DNA of 5,226 bases from Planctomycetota bacterium (GCA_016795255.1 JAEUIB010000255.1:1-5226), one strand, 5' to 3'. Shown: positions 1-5,226, numbered from the stretch's first letter. Made by a program: numbers and translations. Notes: a model not told the origin generated them from the letters alone.

Positions 1-1256
1 TGGCGGTGCCGGGTCCGCCGGTCGAAGTGCGCCTGAAGGCCGGCGGCACGCTGCGCGGACACGTCACGCAGAACGGCGAGCCGATCACGAAGGCGCACAT
101 GGTCGTCGCGTTCCCGTCCAGCGACGACGCGACGATCCTGCCGCGACTGACGCTGACCGACGAGCACGGCGACTTCACGATCACGCACCTCGAAGCCGGG
201 CCGCACAAGGTCGTCGCGACCGAGAAGCCGCTGTCCGGGATGGGCGGGTCCGGCATGGGCGGGCCGATGATCGGCATGACGACGACGACGCGGGTCAATA
301 CCGCGGAGTCGGACGACGACGACGCCGATGGCGGCGGCGTGCGCGTGAACGTCGGCGGCAATTCGGGCTTCGACGCCGGACCGCCGGAGGTCGAGGTCGT
401 GATCCGTGAAGGCGAAGAGACGTGGGTCGACCTCGACACGAAGCGCGCGGCGTACACGGGCAAGACCGCTCGCGTGCGTGGCGTCGTGCTGGTGAACGGT
501 GCGCCGCGCGCCGAGATGCTCGTCGAGGCTCGCGGTTCACGCGGAGGCGGCGATCAGGCGCGGACGGACGTGCAGGGGCGGTTCGACCTCGCTGCGGTGC
601 CGGCCGGCGACGCGACGATCACGGCTCGTTCGGGGACCAATGCGTCCGCCGCGTTCGCCGTGCTCCCGCTGCAGTTGACGCAAGGGGAGACGCGCGAGGT
701 CCAACTCGTCATCGAGACCGGCTCGCTGTCCGGCCGCGTCCGCGCGGCGAGCAACGGCGATGCGATCGGATTCGCGAACGTCTCGCTGATGGGCGGCGAC
801 GCGACGATCCCGGCAGCGACCGAGCAGGACGGCACGTTCGCGTTCCAGGACGTGCCGCAAGGCGACTACCTCGTGCGCGTCCAGCACGGCGGCTACGCGA
901 CGACCGACGTCGGGCCGATCCACGTGCCCGGTCGCGGAGCGGCGACGCCGTTGTCGATCGAGCTGTTGTCGGCGGTCACGGTGTCCGGCACCGTCGAGTT
1001 GCCGAGCGGCGTGACCGCGCCGTACTTGTTCGTGCGCTTGGTGAAGAAGGGCGCGAAGGACGACGAGGACGGCGGGATCGGGCTCGGCTCGTTCGGCTTC
1101 GTCGACCCGACGTCGCGCTCGTTCGAGATCGCCGACGTCGCGCCCGGCGCCTACGACGTGTTCGTGCTCGGCACGGAAGCCGACCTCGCCCCGGTCGACG
1201 TGAACGTGCCCGTGACCGGCCTGAACGGAGTCTCGCTGCGCCCGGCGCTGAAGTAG
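1..1256 (+). CDS. Carboxypeptidase-regulatory-like (CnaB-type) multi-domain protein, 5' partial
   Basis: The reading frame is open from the left edge (codon 3-5 is GCG) to TAG at 1254-1256, so the start lies outside the window; the GTG at 6 is simply an internal Val. At least four modules of about 60-75 residues can be seen, numbering from codon 6: about 14-72, 154-208, 238-300 and 323-390. Each has the pattern G-x-[VL]-x-G-x-V, then small residues, then D-x-x-G-x-F-x-[IFL]-x-x-[VL]-x-x-G-x-[YHA], for example TEQDGTFAFQDVPQGDY in the third. This is the signature of carboxypeptidase regulatory-like / CnaB-like beta-sandwich folds, which in bacteria are usually extracellular or surface adhesion or scaffold modules. 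Between modules 1 and 2 is a Gly/Met-rich then Asp-rich linker (about 77-111). No catalytic domain, anchor or C-terminal sorting motif is visible, and the signal peptide, if any, is off-window. Substrate and role are unknown. Family assignment is good; function is not assigned. Confidence 0.85.
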   Translation, partial: AVPGPPVEVRLKAGGTLRGHVTQNGEPITKAHMVVAFPSSDDATILPRLTLTDEHGDFTITHLEAGPHKVVATEKPLSGMGGSGMGGPMIGMTTTTRVNTAESDDDDADGGGVRVNVGGNSGFDAGPPEVEVVIREGEETWVDLDTKRAAYTGKTARVRGVVLVNGAPRAEMLVEARGSRGGGDQARTDVQGRFDLAAVPAGDATITARSGTNASAAFAVLPLQLTQGETREVQLVIETGSLSGRVRAASNGDAIGFANVSLMGGDATIPAATEQDGTFAFQDVPQGDYLVRVQHGGYATTDVGPIHVPGRGAATPLSIELLSAVTVSGTVELPSGVTAPYLFVRLVKKGAKDDEDGGIGLGSFGFVDPTSRSFEIADVAPGAYDVFVLGTEADLAPVDVNVPVTGLNGVSLRPALK

Positions 1257-1279
1257 CCGGGCTCCCGGGCGAGCGCCGG
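1242..1279 (+). terminator. GC-rich nested hairpin over the stop codon, possible terminator
   Basis: Positions 1242-1249 (ccggcgct) pair perfectly with 1272-1279 (agcgccgg). Nested inside is a 5-bp stem, 1257-1261 with 1264-1268 (ccggg/cccgg). The TAG stop of the upstream gene lies within the outer loop. There is no T-tract after it, so it is not a canonical intrinsic terminator. In DNA this GC-rich a short hairpin can arise by chance. Confidence 0.25.
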
Positions 1280-1300
1280 CGGACTTGGTGGACGGGCTGC

Positions 1301-1468
1301 TAGCAGCCTGCTGAAAAAGTCTGCCGGCACTCGGCCGGCTGCGAACGAGCATGGCTTCGTTCCGCCTCCTCGCCGTATCTCTCCGTCGATACACCTCGTC
1401 GGCGCGCCTCGCCCTGCTCGTTCTCGCTCGCCCGACTGCTCGGCAGGACTTCTTCAACAGGCTGCTAG
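1301..1468. mobile_element. MITE-like palindromic element, 168 bp, with terminal inverted repeats
   Basis: The left end (from 1301, tagcagcctgctgaaaaagt) and the reverse complement of the right end (from 1467, tagcagcctgttgaagaagt) match over 21 bases with two differences. The match continues with indels for about 50 bases, including gaacgagca-ggc on both arms. A small inner hairpin (gtatc 1375-1379 with gatac 1388-1392) sits at the exact centre, so the whole element can fold on itself. CTAG occurs at 1300-1303 and 1465-1468, consistent with a 4-bp target duplication flanking a 161-bp core (1304-1464). No transposase is encoded. Ends of the form CAGCCTGTTGAA-AAGTC resemble, from memory, those of some IS1182-like transposons; that family link is inference. 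It fills the gap between two genes and probably lies on the transcript or promoter of the downstream gene. Confidence 0.72.
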
Positions 1469-1503
1469 ACTCCCGGCCCCGCTTCGGCCCTGATCGGCGC
1501 ACC

Positions 1504-2310
1504 ATGCAGGACGCGTTCCGAGTTCTCGAACAGACGAGCCGCACGTTCTTCGTGCCGATCCAGCGGCTTCCCGACCCGCTGCGCTTGGCGGTCGCGTCGG
1601 CGTACCTGTGCATGCGCGCGATCGACGAGATCGAGGATCACCCGCGCCTGCAACCGCACGTCAAGGGCCGGCTGCTCGCCGACGTGAGCCTGCACCTGCA
1701 AGGCGCCGCCAGCGAAGGCTCGCTGGAGTCGTTCGTCGCGGCGTTCGGCGAGCACGCGGCGGAACTGCCCGAAGTCACGCTGCGCCTGCACGAATGGGCG
1801 CTGCTGGCGCCGGCGTCGATCCAGGCGCGCGTGTGGGACGCGATCGCGTCGATGGCCGACCGCATGGGGTACTGGGCCGAGGTCGGCTTCGACGTCCGTT
1901 CCGAGCAGGACCTCGACCGCTACACCTACGGCGTCGCCGGCGCCGTCGGCATCCTGCTGTGCGATCTGTGGGCGTGGCACGACGGCACGACGACGCATCG
2001 CGGCGACGCGATCGGCTTCGGTCGCGGACTCCAAGCCGTCAACATCGCGCGCAATCGAGCCGACGACTTCGCGCACGGCGTCGACTTCTATCCCCGCGGC
2101 TGGACCGACGCGCAGATGTGGGCGTACGCGCGCCGGCACTTGACGATCGCGGACCGCTATACCGCCGCGCTACCGAAAGGGCCGATTCGCGAGTTCTGCG
2201 CGATCCCGCTGGCGCTCGCTTGGGCCACGGTCGCTGCGCTCGAGCAGGGGAGGGAGAAGCTCACGCGTGGTGAGGTGAACGAGGTCGTCGCGAAGGCGCT
2301 GCATTCGTGA
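1504..2310 (+). CDS. Squalene/phytoene synthase family protein (trans-isoprenyl diphosphate head-to-head synthase)
   Basis: A 268-residue all-alpha isoprenoid synthase homologue. Family members condense two prenyl diphosphates (farnesyl to squalene or related, geranylgeranyl to phytoene) using Mg2+ bound by two aspartate-rich motifs. Visible landmarks are TSRTF at 11-15, first motif DEIED at 41-45 in the context YLCMRAIDEIEDH, which is closer to squalene synthase (DTxED) than to CrtB (DDxxD), and DLDRYTYGVAGAVG at 136-149, where Y140 aligns with the catalytic Tyr of squalene synthase. The second motif region is LQAVNIARNRADDFAHGVDFYP at 176-197. There the usual R-D-x-x-E/D-D reads R183-N184-R-A-D187-D188, so the first Asp is Asn. 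The start was set at ATG 1504 because the in-frame ATG at 1351 lies inside the palindromic element and the extra 51 residues have no family counterpart; no clear ribosome-binding site precedes 1504. No carotenoid or hopanoid genes are adjacent. The family is secure; product and activity are uncertain. Confidence 0.88.
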   Translation: MQDAFRVLEQTSRTFFVPIQRLPDPLRLAVASAYLCMRAIDEIEDHPRLQPHVKGRLLADVSLHLQGAASEGSLESFVAAFGEHAAELPEVTLRLHEWALLAPASIQARVWDAIASMADRMGYWAEVGFDVRSEQDLDRYTYGVAGAVGILLCDLWAWHDGTTTHRGDAIGFGRGLQAVNIARNRADDFAHGVDFYPRGWTDAQMWAYARRHLTIADRYTAALPKGPIREFCAIPLALAWATVAALEQGREKLTRGEVNEVVAKALHS

Positions 2311-2320
2311 ATGGGATGGG

Positions 2321-2390
2321 ACTGCGCGGGACTGCACGGGACTGCACGGGATTGCGCGGGACTGCACGGGACTGCACGGGACTGCGCGGG
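2321..2390. repeat. Tandem array of seven 10-bp units (ACTGCRCGGG) with 30-bp superperiod
   Basis: Seven consecutive in-register decamers run from 2321 to 2390. With A = actgcgcggg and B = actgcacggg the order is A B B A' B B A, where A' has one change (attgcgcggg). This implies a 30-bp A-B-B block that was itself duplicated. A degenerate unit (atgggatggg) precedes at 2311-2320. The array starts 11 bp after the stop codon of the + strand gene and ends 87 bp before the end of the convergent metG. GGG recurs every 10 bp. Short open frames through it are a by-product of the periodicity and I do not call them genes. It has no spacers, so it is not a CRISPR array. Confidence 0.93.
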
Positions 2391-2408
2391 GCGCTTCGCT
2401 TTTCGTAC

Positions 2409-2425
2409 CGCGAGCTTTGCTCGCG
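2409..2425. terminator. Short hairpin between convergent genes, possible weak terminator
   Basis: A perfect 7-bp stem (cgcgagc 2409-2415 with gctcgcg 2419-2425) closes a TTT loop. It lies between the ends of two convergent genes, where a bidirectional terminator is expected. Neither strand has a proper T-tract after the stem, so intrinsic termination would be weak. Location is the main argument. Confidence 0.3.
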
Positions 2426-2477
2426 ACTGGGGGTGGGATTCGGGTGGTGCTTGCGGTTGCGAGAACTCGCCTTGCGC

Positions 2478-4040
2478 TTACTTGCGTGGCGGAGTTGCTG
2501 GATCGACGTAGCGCGGGAAGACGCCCTCGGGCTTGTTCAGCGCGATCCCCGGACGCATCGCGTGCTCCGGTGCTAGACGCGTGAAGTCGCGTGCGTCGGA
2601 TGCGATCGCCAACTGATCGAGCATCTTCGCGCCCGCGTCCGGCATGAACGGCTGCGCCAGGATCGCGAGGTGGCGCACGACTTCGGCCAGCACGTACAGC
2701 ACCGTGAGTCCGCGCGGCGGATCGGTCTTCGCCAGCGCCCACGGCGCTTGCACGTCGACGTATTTGTTCGCGTCGTAGACGACCGCCATGAACTGCGTCA
2801 GCGCCGCGTGCGGAGCGCAGGCGTCGATCGACGTCCGCATCGCGCCGAGCAGGCCTCGCGCGCTCGCGAGCAGCGCTTCGTCGTCGGCGTTCAGAGCACC
2901 CGGCGTCGGGACCACGGCGCCGGCGTTCTTCTGGATCAACGACAGCGTGCGTTGCGCGAGGTTGCCGAACGCGTTCGCGAGATCGGCGTTCATGCGCAGC
3001 ACCATCGCTTGGTGCGAGAAGTCGCCGTCCTGACCGAGCGGCACTTCGCGCAGCAGGAAGTAGCGCACCGCGTCGAGTCCGTACTTCGTGACCAGCTCGA
3101 ACGGATCGATCACGTTGCCGAGCGACTTGCTGATCTTCTGCCCTTCGCGCGTCCACCAGCCGTGCGCGAAGATCTGGCGCGGCACTTCGATGTCCGCGGC
3201 CATCAGGAACGCCGGCCAGTAGACCGCGTGGAAGCGCAGGATGTCCTTGCCCATCAATTGCACGGTGGCCGGCCAGAACTTGCGGAACCGCTCGTTCTGC
3301 GTGTCCGGGTAGCCGAGCGCCGACACGTAGTTCGTCAGCGCGTCCAGCCACACGTACATGATGTGCTTCGGATCGCCGGGCACCGGGATGCCCCACGTGA
3401 ACGACGTGCGCGACACCGACAGGTCGCGCAGCCCGCTCTTCACGAAGCTGACGACCTCGTTGTAGCGCGTCTCGGGACGCACGAACTCGGGGTGCTTCGC
3501 GTACAGCTCGAGCAGGCGGTCCTGGAACGCGGAGAGCTTGAAGAAGTAGCTCGGCTCCTCGACCCACTCGACCGGTGCGCCGGTGGGGCCGACGCGTTGG
3601 CCGGCCTCGTTCACGGTGGTTTCGTCCTCGGCGTAGAACGCCTCGTCGCGGACCGCGTACCAGCCGGCGTAGCTGCCGAGGTAGATCGCGCCGCGCTCGA
3701 CGAGCTTGTTCCACAGCGCCGACACCGAGCGGACGTGGCGCTCTTCGGTCGTGCGGATGAAGTCGTCGTTCGAGAACTTCATCGCGCGCGTGAGTTCGCG
3801 GAAGTTCGCCGAGACCTTGTCGCAGAACGCGAGCGGCGCGAGGCCGGCCTTCGCCGCCGACTTCTCGACCTTCTGTCCGTGTTCGTCGGTGCCGGTCAGG
3901 AACAGCACGTCGTGGCCGTCGAGGCGATGGAAGCGCGCGAGCGCGTCGCACGCGAGGGTCGTGTACGCGTGGCCGATGTGCGGCGTGTCGTTCACGTAGT
4001 AGATCGGCGTCGTGATGTAGATCGAACGCTTCGCGGTCAT
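2478..4040 (-). CDS. metG: Methionyl-tRNA synthetase (short form, no zinc knuckle)
   Basis: Cytoplasmic class I aminoacyl-tRNA synthetase charging tRNA-Met (elongator and initiator) with methionine at the cost of ATP. The 520-residue protein is complete. The Rossmann catalytic domain opens with YITTPIYYVNDTPHIGHAYT, the HIGH signature being at 21-24. FLTGTDEHGQK follows at 47-57, the WLDALTNY active-site segment at 231-238 and the KMSKS loop as KISKS at 302-306. The anticodon-binding helical domain shows N360-L-A-Q-R364 and PWALAK at 433-438. These align with the E. coli anticodon-reading residues Asn391, Arg395 and Trp461 (here W434). The connective-peptide region (about 118-170) has no cysteines; the only Cys are 31, 73 and 408. 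The zinc-binding knuckle is therefore absent, as in mitochondrial and many alphaproteobacterial-type enzymes. There is no C-terminal Trbp111-like tRNA-binding domain. ATG at 4040 gives a start exactly where the family begins. It stands alone, convergent with the prenyl synthase gene and divergent from sod. Confidence 0.98.
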   Translation of the reverse strand: MTAKRSIYITTPIYYVNDTPHIGHAYTTLACDALARFHRLDGHDVLFLTGTDEHGQKVEKSAAKAGLAPLAFCDKVSANFRELTRAMKFSNDDFIRTTEERHVRSVSALWNKLVERGAIYLGSYAGWYAVRDEAFYAEDETTVNEAGQRVGPTGAPVEWVEEPSYFFKLSAFQDRLLELYAKHPEFVRPETRYNEVVSFVKSGLRDLSVSRTSFTWGIPVPGDPKHIMYVWLDALTNYVSALGYPDTQNERFRKFWPATVQLMGKDILRFHAVYWPAFLMAADIEVPRQIFAHGWWTREGQKISKSLGNVIDPFELVTKYGLDAVRYFLLREVPLGQDGDFSHQAMVLRMNADLANAFGNLAQRTLSLIQKNAGAVVPTPGALNADDEALLASARGLLGAMRTSIDACAPHAALTQFMAVVYDANKYVDVQAPWALAKTDPPRGLTVLYVLAEVVRHLAILAQPFMPDAGAKMLDQLAIASDARDFTRLAPEHAMRPGIALNKPEGVFPRYVDPATPPRK

Positions 4041-4138
4041 CCGGCTCGCTCGTCGTCAGGATTCGGCTGGGAGTGGCGGGCTAGGATACGGCTCTCGGCC
4101 GCATCCCTCGCGAGGTCATCGCGAACACGGAGAAAATC
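4041..4138. promoter_or_regulatory. 98-bp divergent intergenic region holding metG and sod promoters
   Basis: This gap lies between the two divergent start codons and must hold the signals for both genes unless they lie inside coding sequence. The best -10-like word for sod is TAGGAT at 4082-4087, and its complement TATCCT is a possible -10 for metG. I see no matching -35 at 17 bp for either, so no sigma-70 promoter is called. No inverted repeat typical of an oxidative-stress operator stands out. Confidence 0.35.
4129..4133 (+). promoter_or_regulatory. Shine-Dalgarno site for sod
   Basis: GGAGA lies 5 nt upstream of ATG 4139. It is the clearest ribosome-binding site in the window and supports this start, which also places the Tat signal fully at the N-terminus. 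Confidence 0.7.
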
Positions 4139-4894
4139 ATGACGACGCAACCAGAGCAGACTCTCGACCGCGGCGAGACCGAACTCGATCGACGCGCCGC
4201 GCTGAAGGCGTTGTCGGCGGCGATGGTCGTGCCGGCGACGCTGGCCGCGCTCGGCGCGAACGCGACGGCGAGCGAAGAGGGCGCGACGCGCGCGGCGCCG
4301 CCCGAGATCAAGCTGGCGCCGCTGCCGTACGCGAACGACGCGCTCGACGGCTACTTGTCGGCGGAGATCCTCGAACTGCACCACGACAAGCACCACGCGG
4401 GATACGTGAAGGGTTTGAACGACGCGCTCGCGGGCCTCGCCGAGGCGCGGACGAAGAGCGACTTCGGTCGCATCAAGGACCTCACGCGCGCGGTCGCGTT
4501 CCACGGCTCGGGGCACATCCTGCACGCGCTGTACTGGGATTCGATGTCGCCGAAGGGCGGCGGCGAACCGGGCGCGGAGTTGGCGAAGGAACTCGAACGC
4601 TCGTTCGGCTCGGTCGACGCGTTCCGCAAGCAGTTCGCGGCGGCGGCGAAGAACGCGGAGGCCTCGGGCTGGGGCATCCTCGCGTACGAACCGCTGACCG
4701 ACCGCTGCGTCGTGCTCGCGGCCGAAAGCCATCAACAGATGGCCGTCGTCGGAGCGATCCCGCTGCTCGTCTGCGACGTCTGGGAGCACGCGTACTACTT
4801 GCGCTACCAGAACAAACGAGCCGACTACGTCGACGCCTTCTGGACGGTCGCGAACTGGGAGTTCGCGGGGCGCCGCCTAGAAACAGCACGCTGA
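4139..4894 (+). CDS. sod: Fe/Mn-family superoxide dismutase with Tat-type signal peptide
   Basis: Converts superoxide to O2 and H2O2 with a mononuclear Fe or Mn centre. The 251 residues comprise a signal region and a mature SOD of about 205 residues. The N-terminus has twin arginines R18-R19 (LDRRAALKALSA), a hydrophobic stretch to about residue 40 and an ATA|S cleavage-like site at 42-45. This suggests export by the Tat system, which would let the metal be loaded in the cytoplasm. The SOD part starts at LAPLPYANDALDGYLSAE (59-76). Metal ligands by alignment are H81 (ELHHDKHH), H129 (ILHALYWD), D213 and H217 (CDVWEHAYY), with the gateway Tyr at 89. G125 sits where Mn-type enzymes have Gly. 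The second-sphere Gln of Mn enzymes is replaced by H198, 15 residues before D213, as in Sulfolobus SOD. ALYWDSMSPKGGGEPG and NKRADYV also look Sulfolobus-like. Metal choice cannot be settled by eye. It is divergent from metG with its own ribosome-binding site. Confidence 0.95.
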   Translation: MTTQPEQTLDRGETELDRRAALKALSAAMVVPATLAALGANATASEEGATRAAPPEIKLAPLPYANDALDGYLSAEILELHHDKHHAGYVKGLNDALAGLAEARTKSDFGRIKDLTRAVAFHGSGHILHALYWDSMSPKGGGEPGAELAKELERSFGSVDAFRKQFAAAAKNAEASGWGILAYEPLTDRCVVLAAESHQQMAVVGAIPLLVCDVWEHAYYLRYQNKRADYVDAFWTVANWEFAGRRLETAR

Positions 4895-4940
4895 TCGCTC
4901 GGGCCGCTGGGCCCTACGCCTGCTCGGGCGTCGACGCGAG

Positions 4941-5034
4941 GCGGGGGGGGGCCGGGGGCCCCACCCCCGGGCTCGGCGTTGGGGGGGGGGGGGGGGCGCC
5001 CCCCCCCCCCCCCCTGTTCCCCCCGCTGGCGCCC
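4941..5034. repeat. G/C-only low-complexity tract with perfect G16-CG-C16 palindrome
   Basis: From about 4941 to 5034 the sequence is almost entirely G and C in long runs. A 16-base G run (4981-4996), CG, and a 16-base C run (4999-5014) form a perfect 34-bp palindrome. A smaller stem (4952-4958 with 4964-4970) lies upstream. G runs lie to the left and C runs to the right, which is the pattern expected when reads from both sides decay into poly-G. I see no coding or regulatory content and treat the stretch as suspect sequence. Confidence 0.8.
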
Positions 5035-5040
5035 CCACGA

Positions 5041-5080
5041 CCAAAGGGGGGCCTCACAAACGAGCGAGGCCCCCCTTTGG
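5041..5080. terminator. Strong bidirectional intrinsic-terminator-like hairpin
   Basis: A perfect 15-bp inverted repeat: 5041-5055 (ccaaaggggggcctc) pairs with 5066-5080 across a 10-nt loop (acaaacgagc). The GC core is flanked by AAA on the left and TTT on the right, the usual layout of a terminator that works on both strands, although the T-tract is only three bases. It lies 146 bp beyond sod and could end sod transcription or an unseen gene entering from the right. Contiguity with sod depends on the doubtful homopolymer tract between them. Confidence 0.7.
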
Positions 5081-5226
5081 AATCCCCCGCGCCCTTGAGT
5101 CGCGCGTGAATCTGCCGCGAAGGGACGTCGTGAACGGGCTCTCGGAGCGGCCGCTCAAAGCCGCAGGGGTGGCTTCTCGACGGCGTGATTCGCGACCCCT
5201 GTCGATCTCGCCCCGGGTGATGTACT
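5081..5226. other. Unassigned right-edge sequence
   Basis: No gene can be supported. One + strand frame is open from GTG 5106 to the edge (about 40 codons), and two - strand frames are also open for 48 or more codons. One of the - strand frames ends with TGA inside the loop of the hairpin at 5041-5080, so the C-terminal end of a - strand gene is possible. Product motifs are absent in all of them and open frames of this length are common at this GC content. Confidence 0.4.

Noticed and set aside
422..1303. Long + strand alternative frame, and a - strand frame (537-1613), over the first gene
   Set aside because: Both are Arg-rich shadows. The first gene's repeated beta-sandwich motifs identify the real frame.
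1608..2273. 221-codon + strand and 224-codon - strand frames over the prenyl synthase gene
   Set aside because: No motif is visible, the composition is low-complexity Arg/Ala, and they are fully contained in a recognised gene.
2311..2391. Possible CRISPR array
   Set aside because: Units are 10 bp with no spacers and no cas genes nearby.
2307..2576. Small + strand open frames through the decamer array giving repeated GLRGTARDCT or GLHGTARDCA peptides
   Set aside because: The peptide repeat is the direct result of the DNA period. The frames lack a ribosome-binding site and run into the 3' end of metG.
2170..3951. Very long - strand open frame (593 codons) overlapping metG in another frame
   Set aside because: It is Arg/Ala-rich with no domain pattern, overlaps metG on the same strand and runs through the decamer array. 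It is a GC-driven shadow of metG.
4058..4087. Sigma-70 promoter for sod (ggattc ... TAGGAT)
   Set aside because: The -10-like word is passable but the -35 has no useful match, so I kept only a general regulatory-region call.
2670..4142. 490-codon + strand open frame antisense to metG
   Set aside because: Its composition (Arg, Val, His, Ala) is what an antisense frame of a high-GC gene gives, and metG is unmistakable on the other strand.
4037..4789. 250-codon - strand frame antisense to sod and overlapping the start of metG
   Set aside because: Arg-rich shadow. sod on the + strand has all metal ligands and a ribosome-binding site.
5106..5226. GTG-initiated + strand frame open to the right edge
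   Set aside because: Only about 40 codons, no ribosome-binding site and no motif; other frames are equally open.

Overview
This is a high-GC, gene-dense bacterial chromosomal window. It holds three complete protein genes, one gene cut by the left edge, one small mobile-element relic, one tandem repeat array and one strong hairpin terminator. Strong G/C preference at third codon positions, a secreted-type protein with several carboxypeptidase-regulatory-like modules and a Tat-exported superoxide dismutase would fit a Planctomycetota-like or Myxococcota-like environmental bacterium. That is inference from style only; nothing here fixes the phylum.

Layout: positions 1-1256 (+) encode the C-terminal part of a protein built from at least four beta-sandwich modules of the carboxypeptidase regulatory / CnaB-like type. 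Positions 1301-1468 are an imperfect 168-bp palindrome with terminal inverted repeats and CTAG at both ends, best read as a MITE-like element. It fills almost the whole gap before a squalene/phytoene synthase family gene (1504-2310, +), which has a canonical first aspartate motif and an altered second one. Between this gene and the convergent metG (2478-4040, -) lies an array of seven in-register 10-bp repeats with a 30-bp higher-order pattern, followed by a short hairpin. metG encodes methionyl-tRNA synthetase of the short type without a zinc knuckle. A 98-bp divergent intergenic region separates it from a Tat-signal Fe/Mn-family superoxide dismutase (4139-4894, +) that resembles the archaeal (Sulfolobus-type) branch.

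The right end (4895-5226) has no supportable gene. It contains a G/C-only low-complexity stretch centred on a perfect G16-CG-C16 palindrome, which looks more like a sequencing or assembly artefact than biology. A perfect 15-bp-stem terminator hairpin and about 146 bp of unassigned sequence follow.

The genes do not form a visible pathway or operon: isoprenoid condensation, translation, oxidative-stress defence and an extracellular modular protein sit side by side. I found no convincing new multi-gene system. The points most worth a second look are the palindromic element that creates a false N-terminal extension, the altered catalytic motif in the prenyl synthase, the phased GGG repeat array, the exported SOD with a His in place of the usual active-site Gln, and the suspect homopolymer junction.
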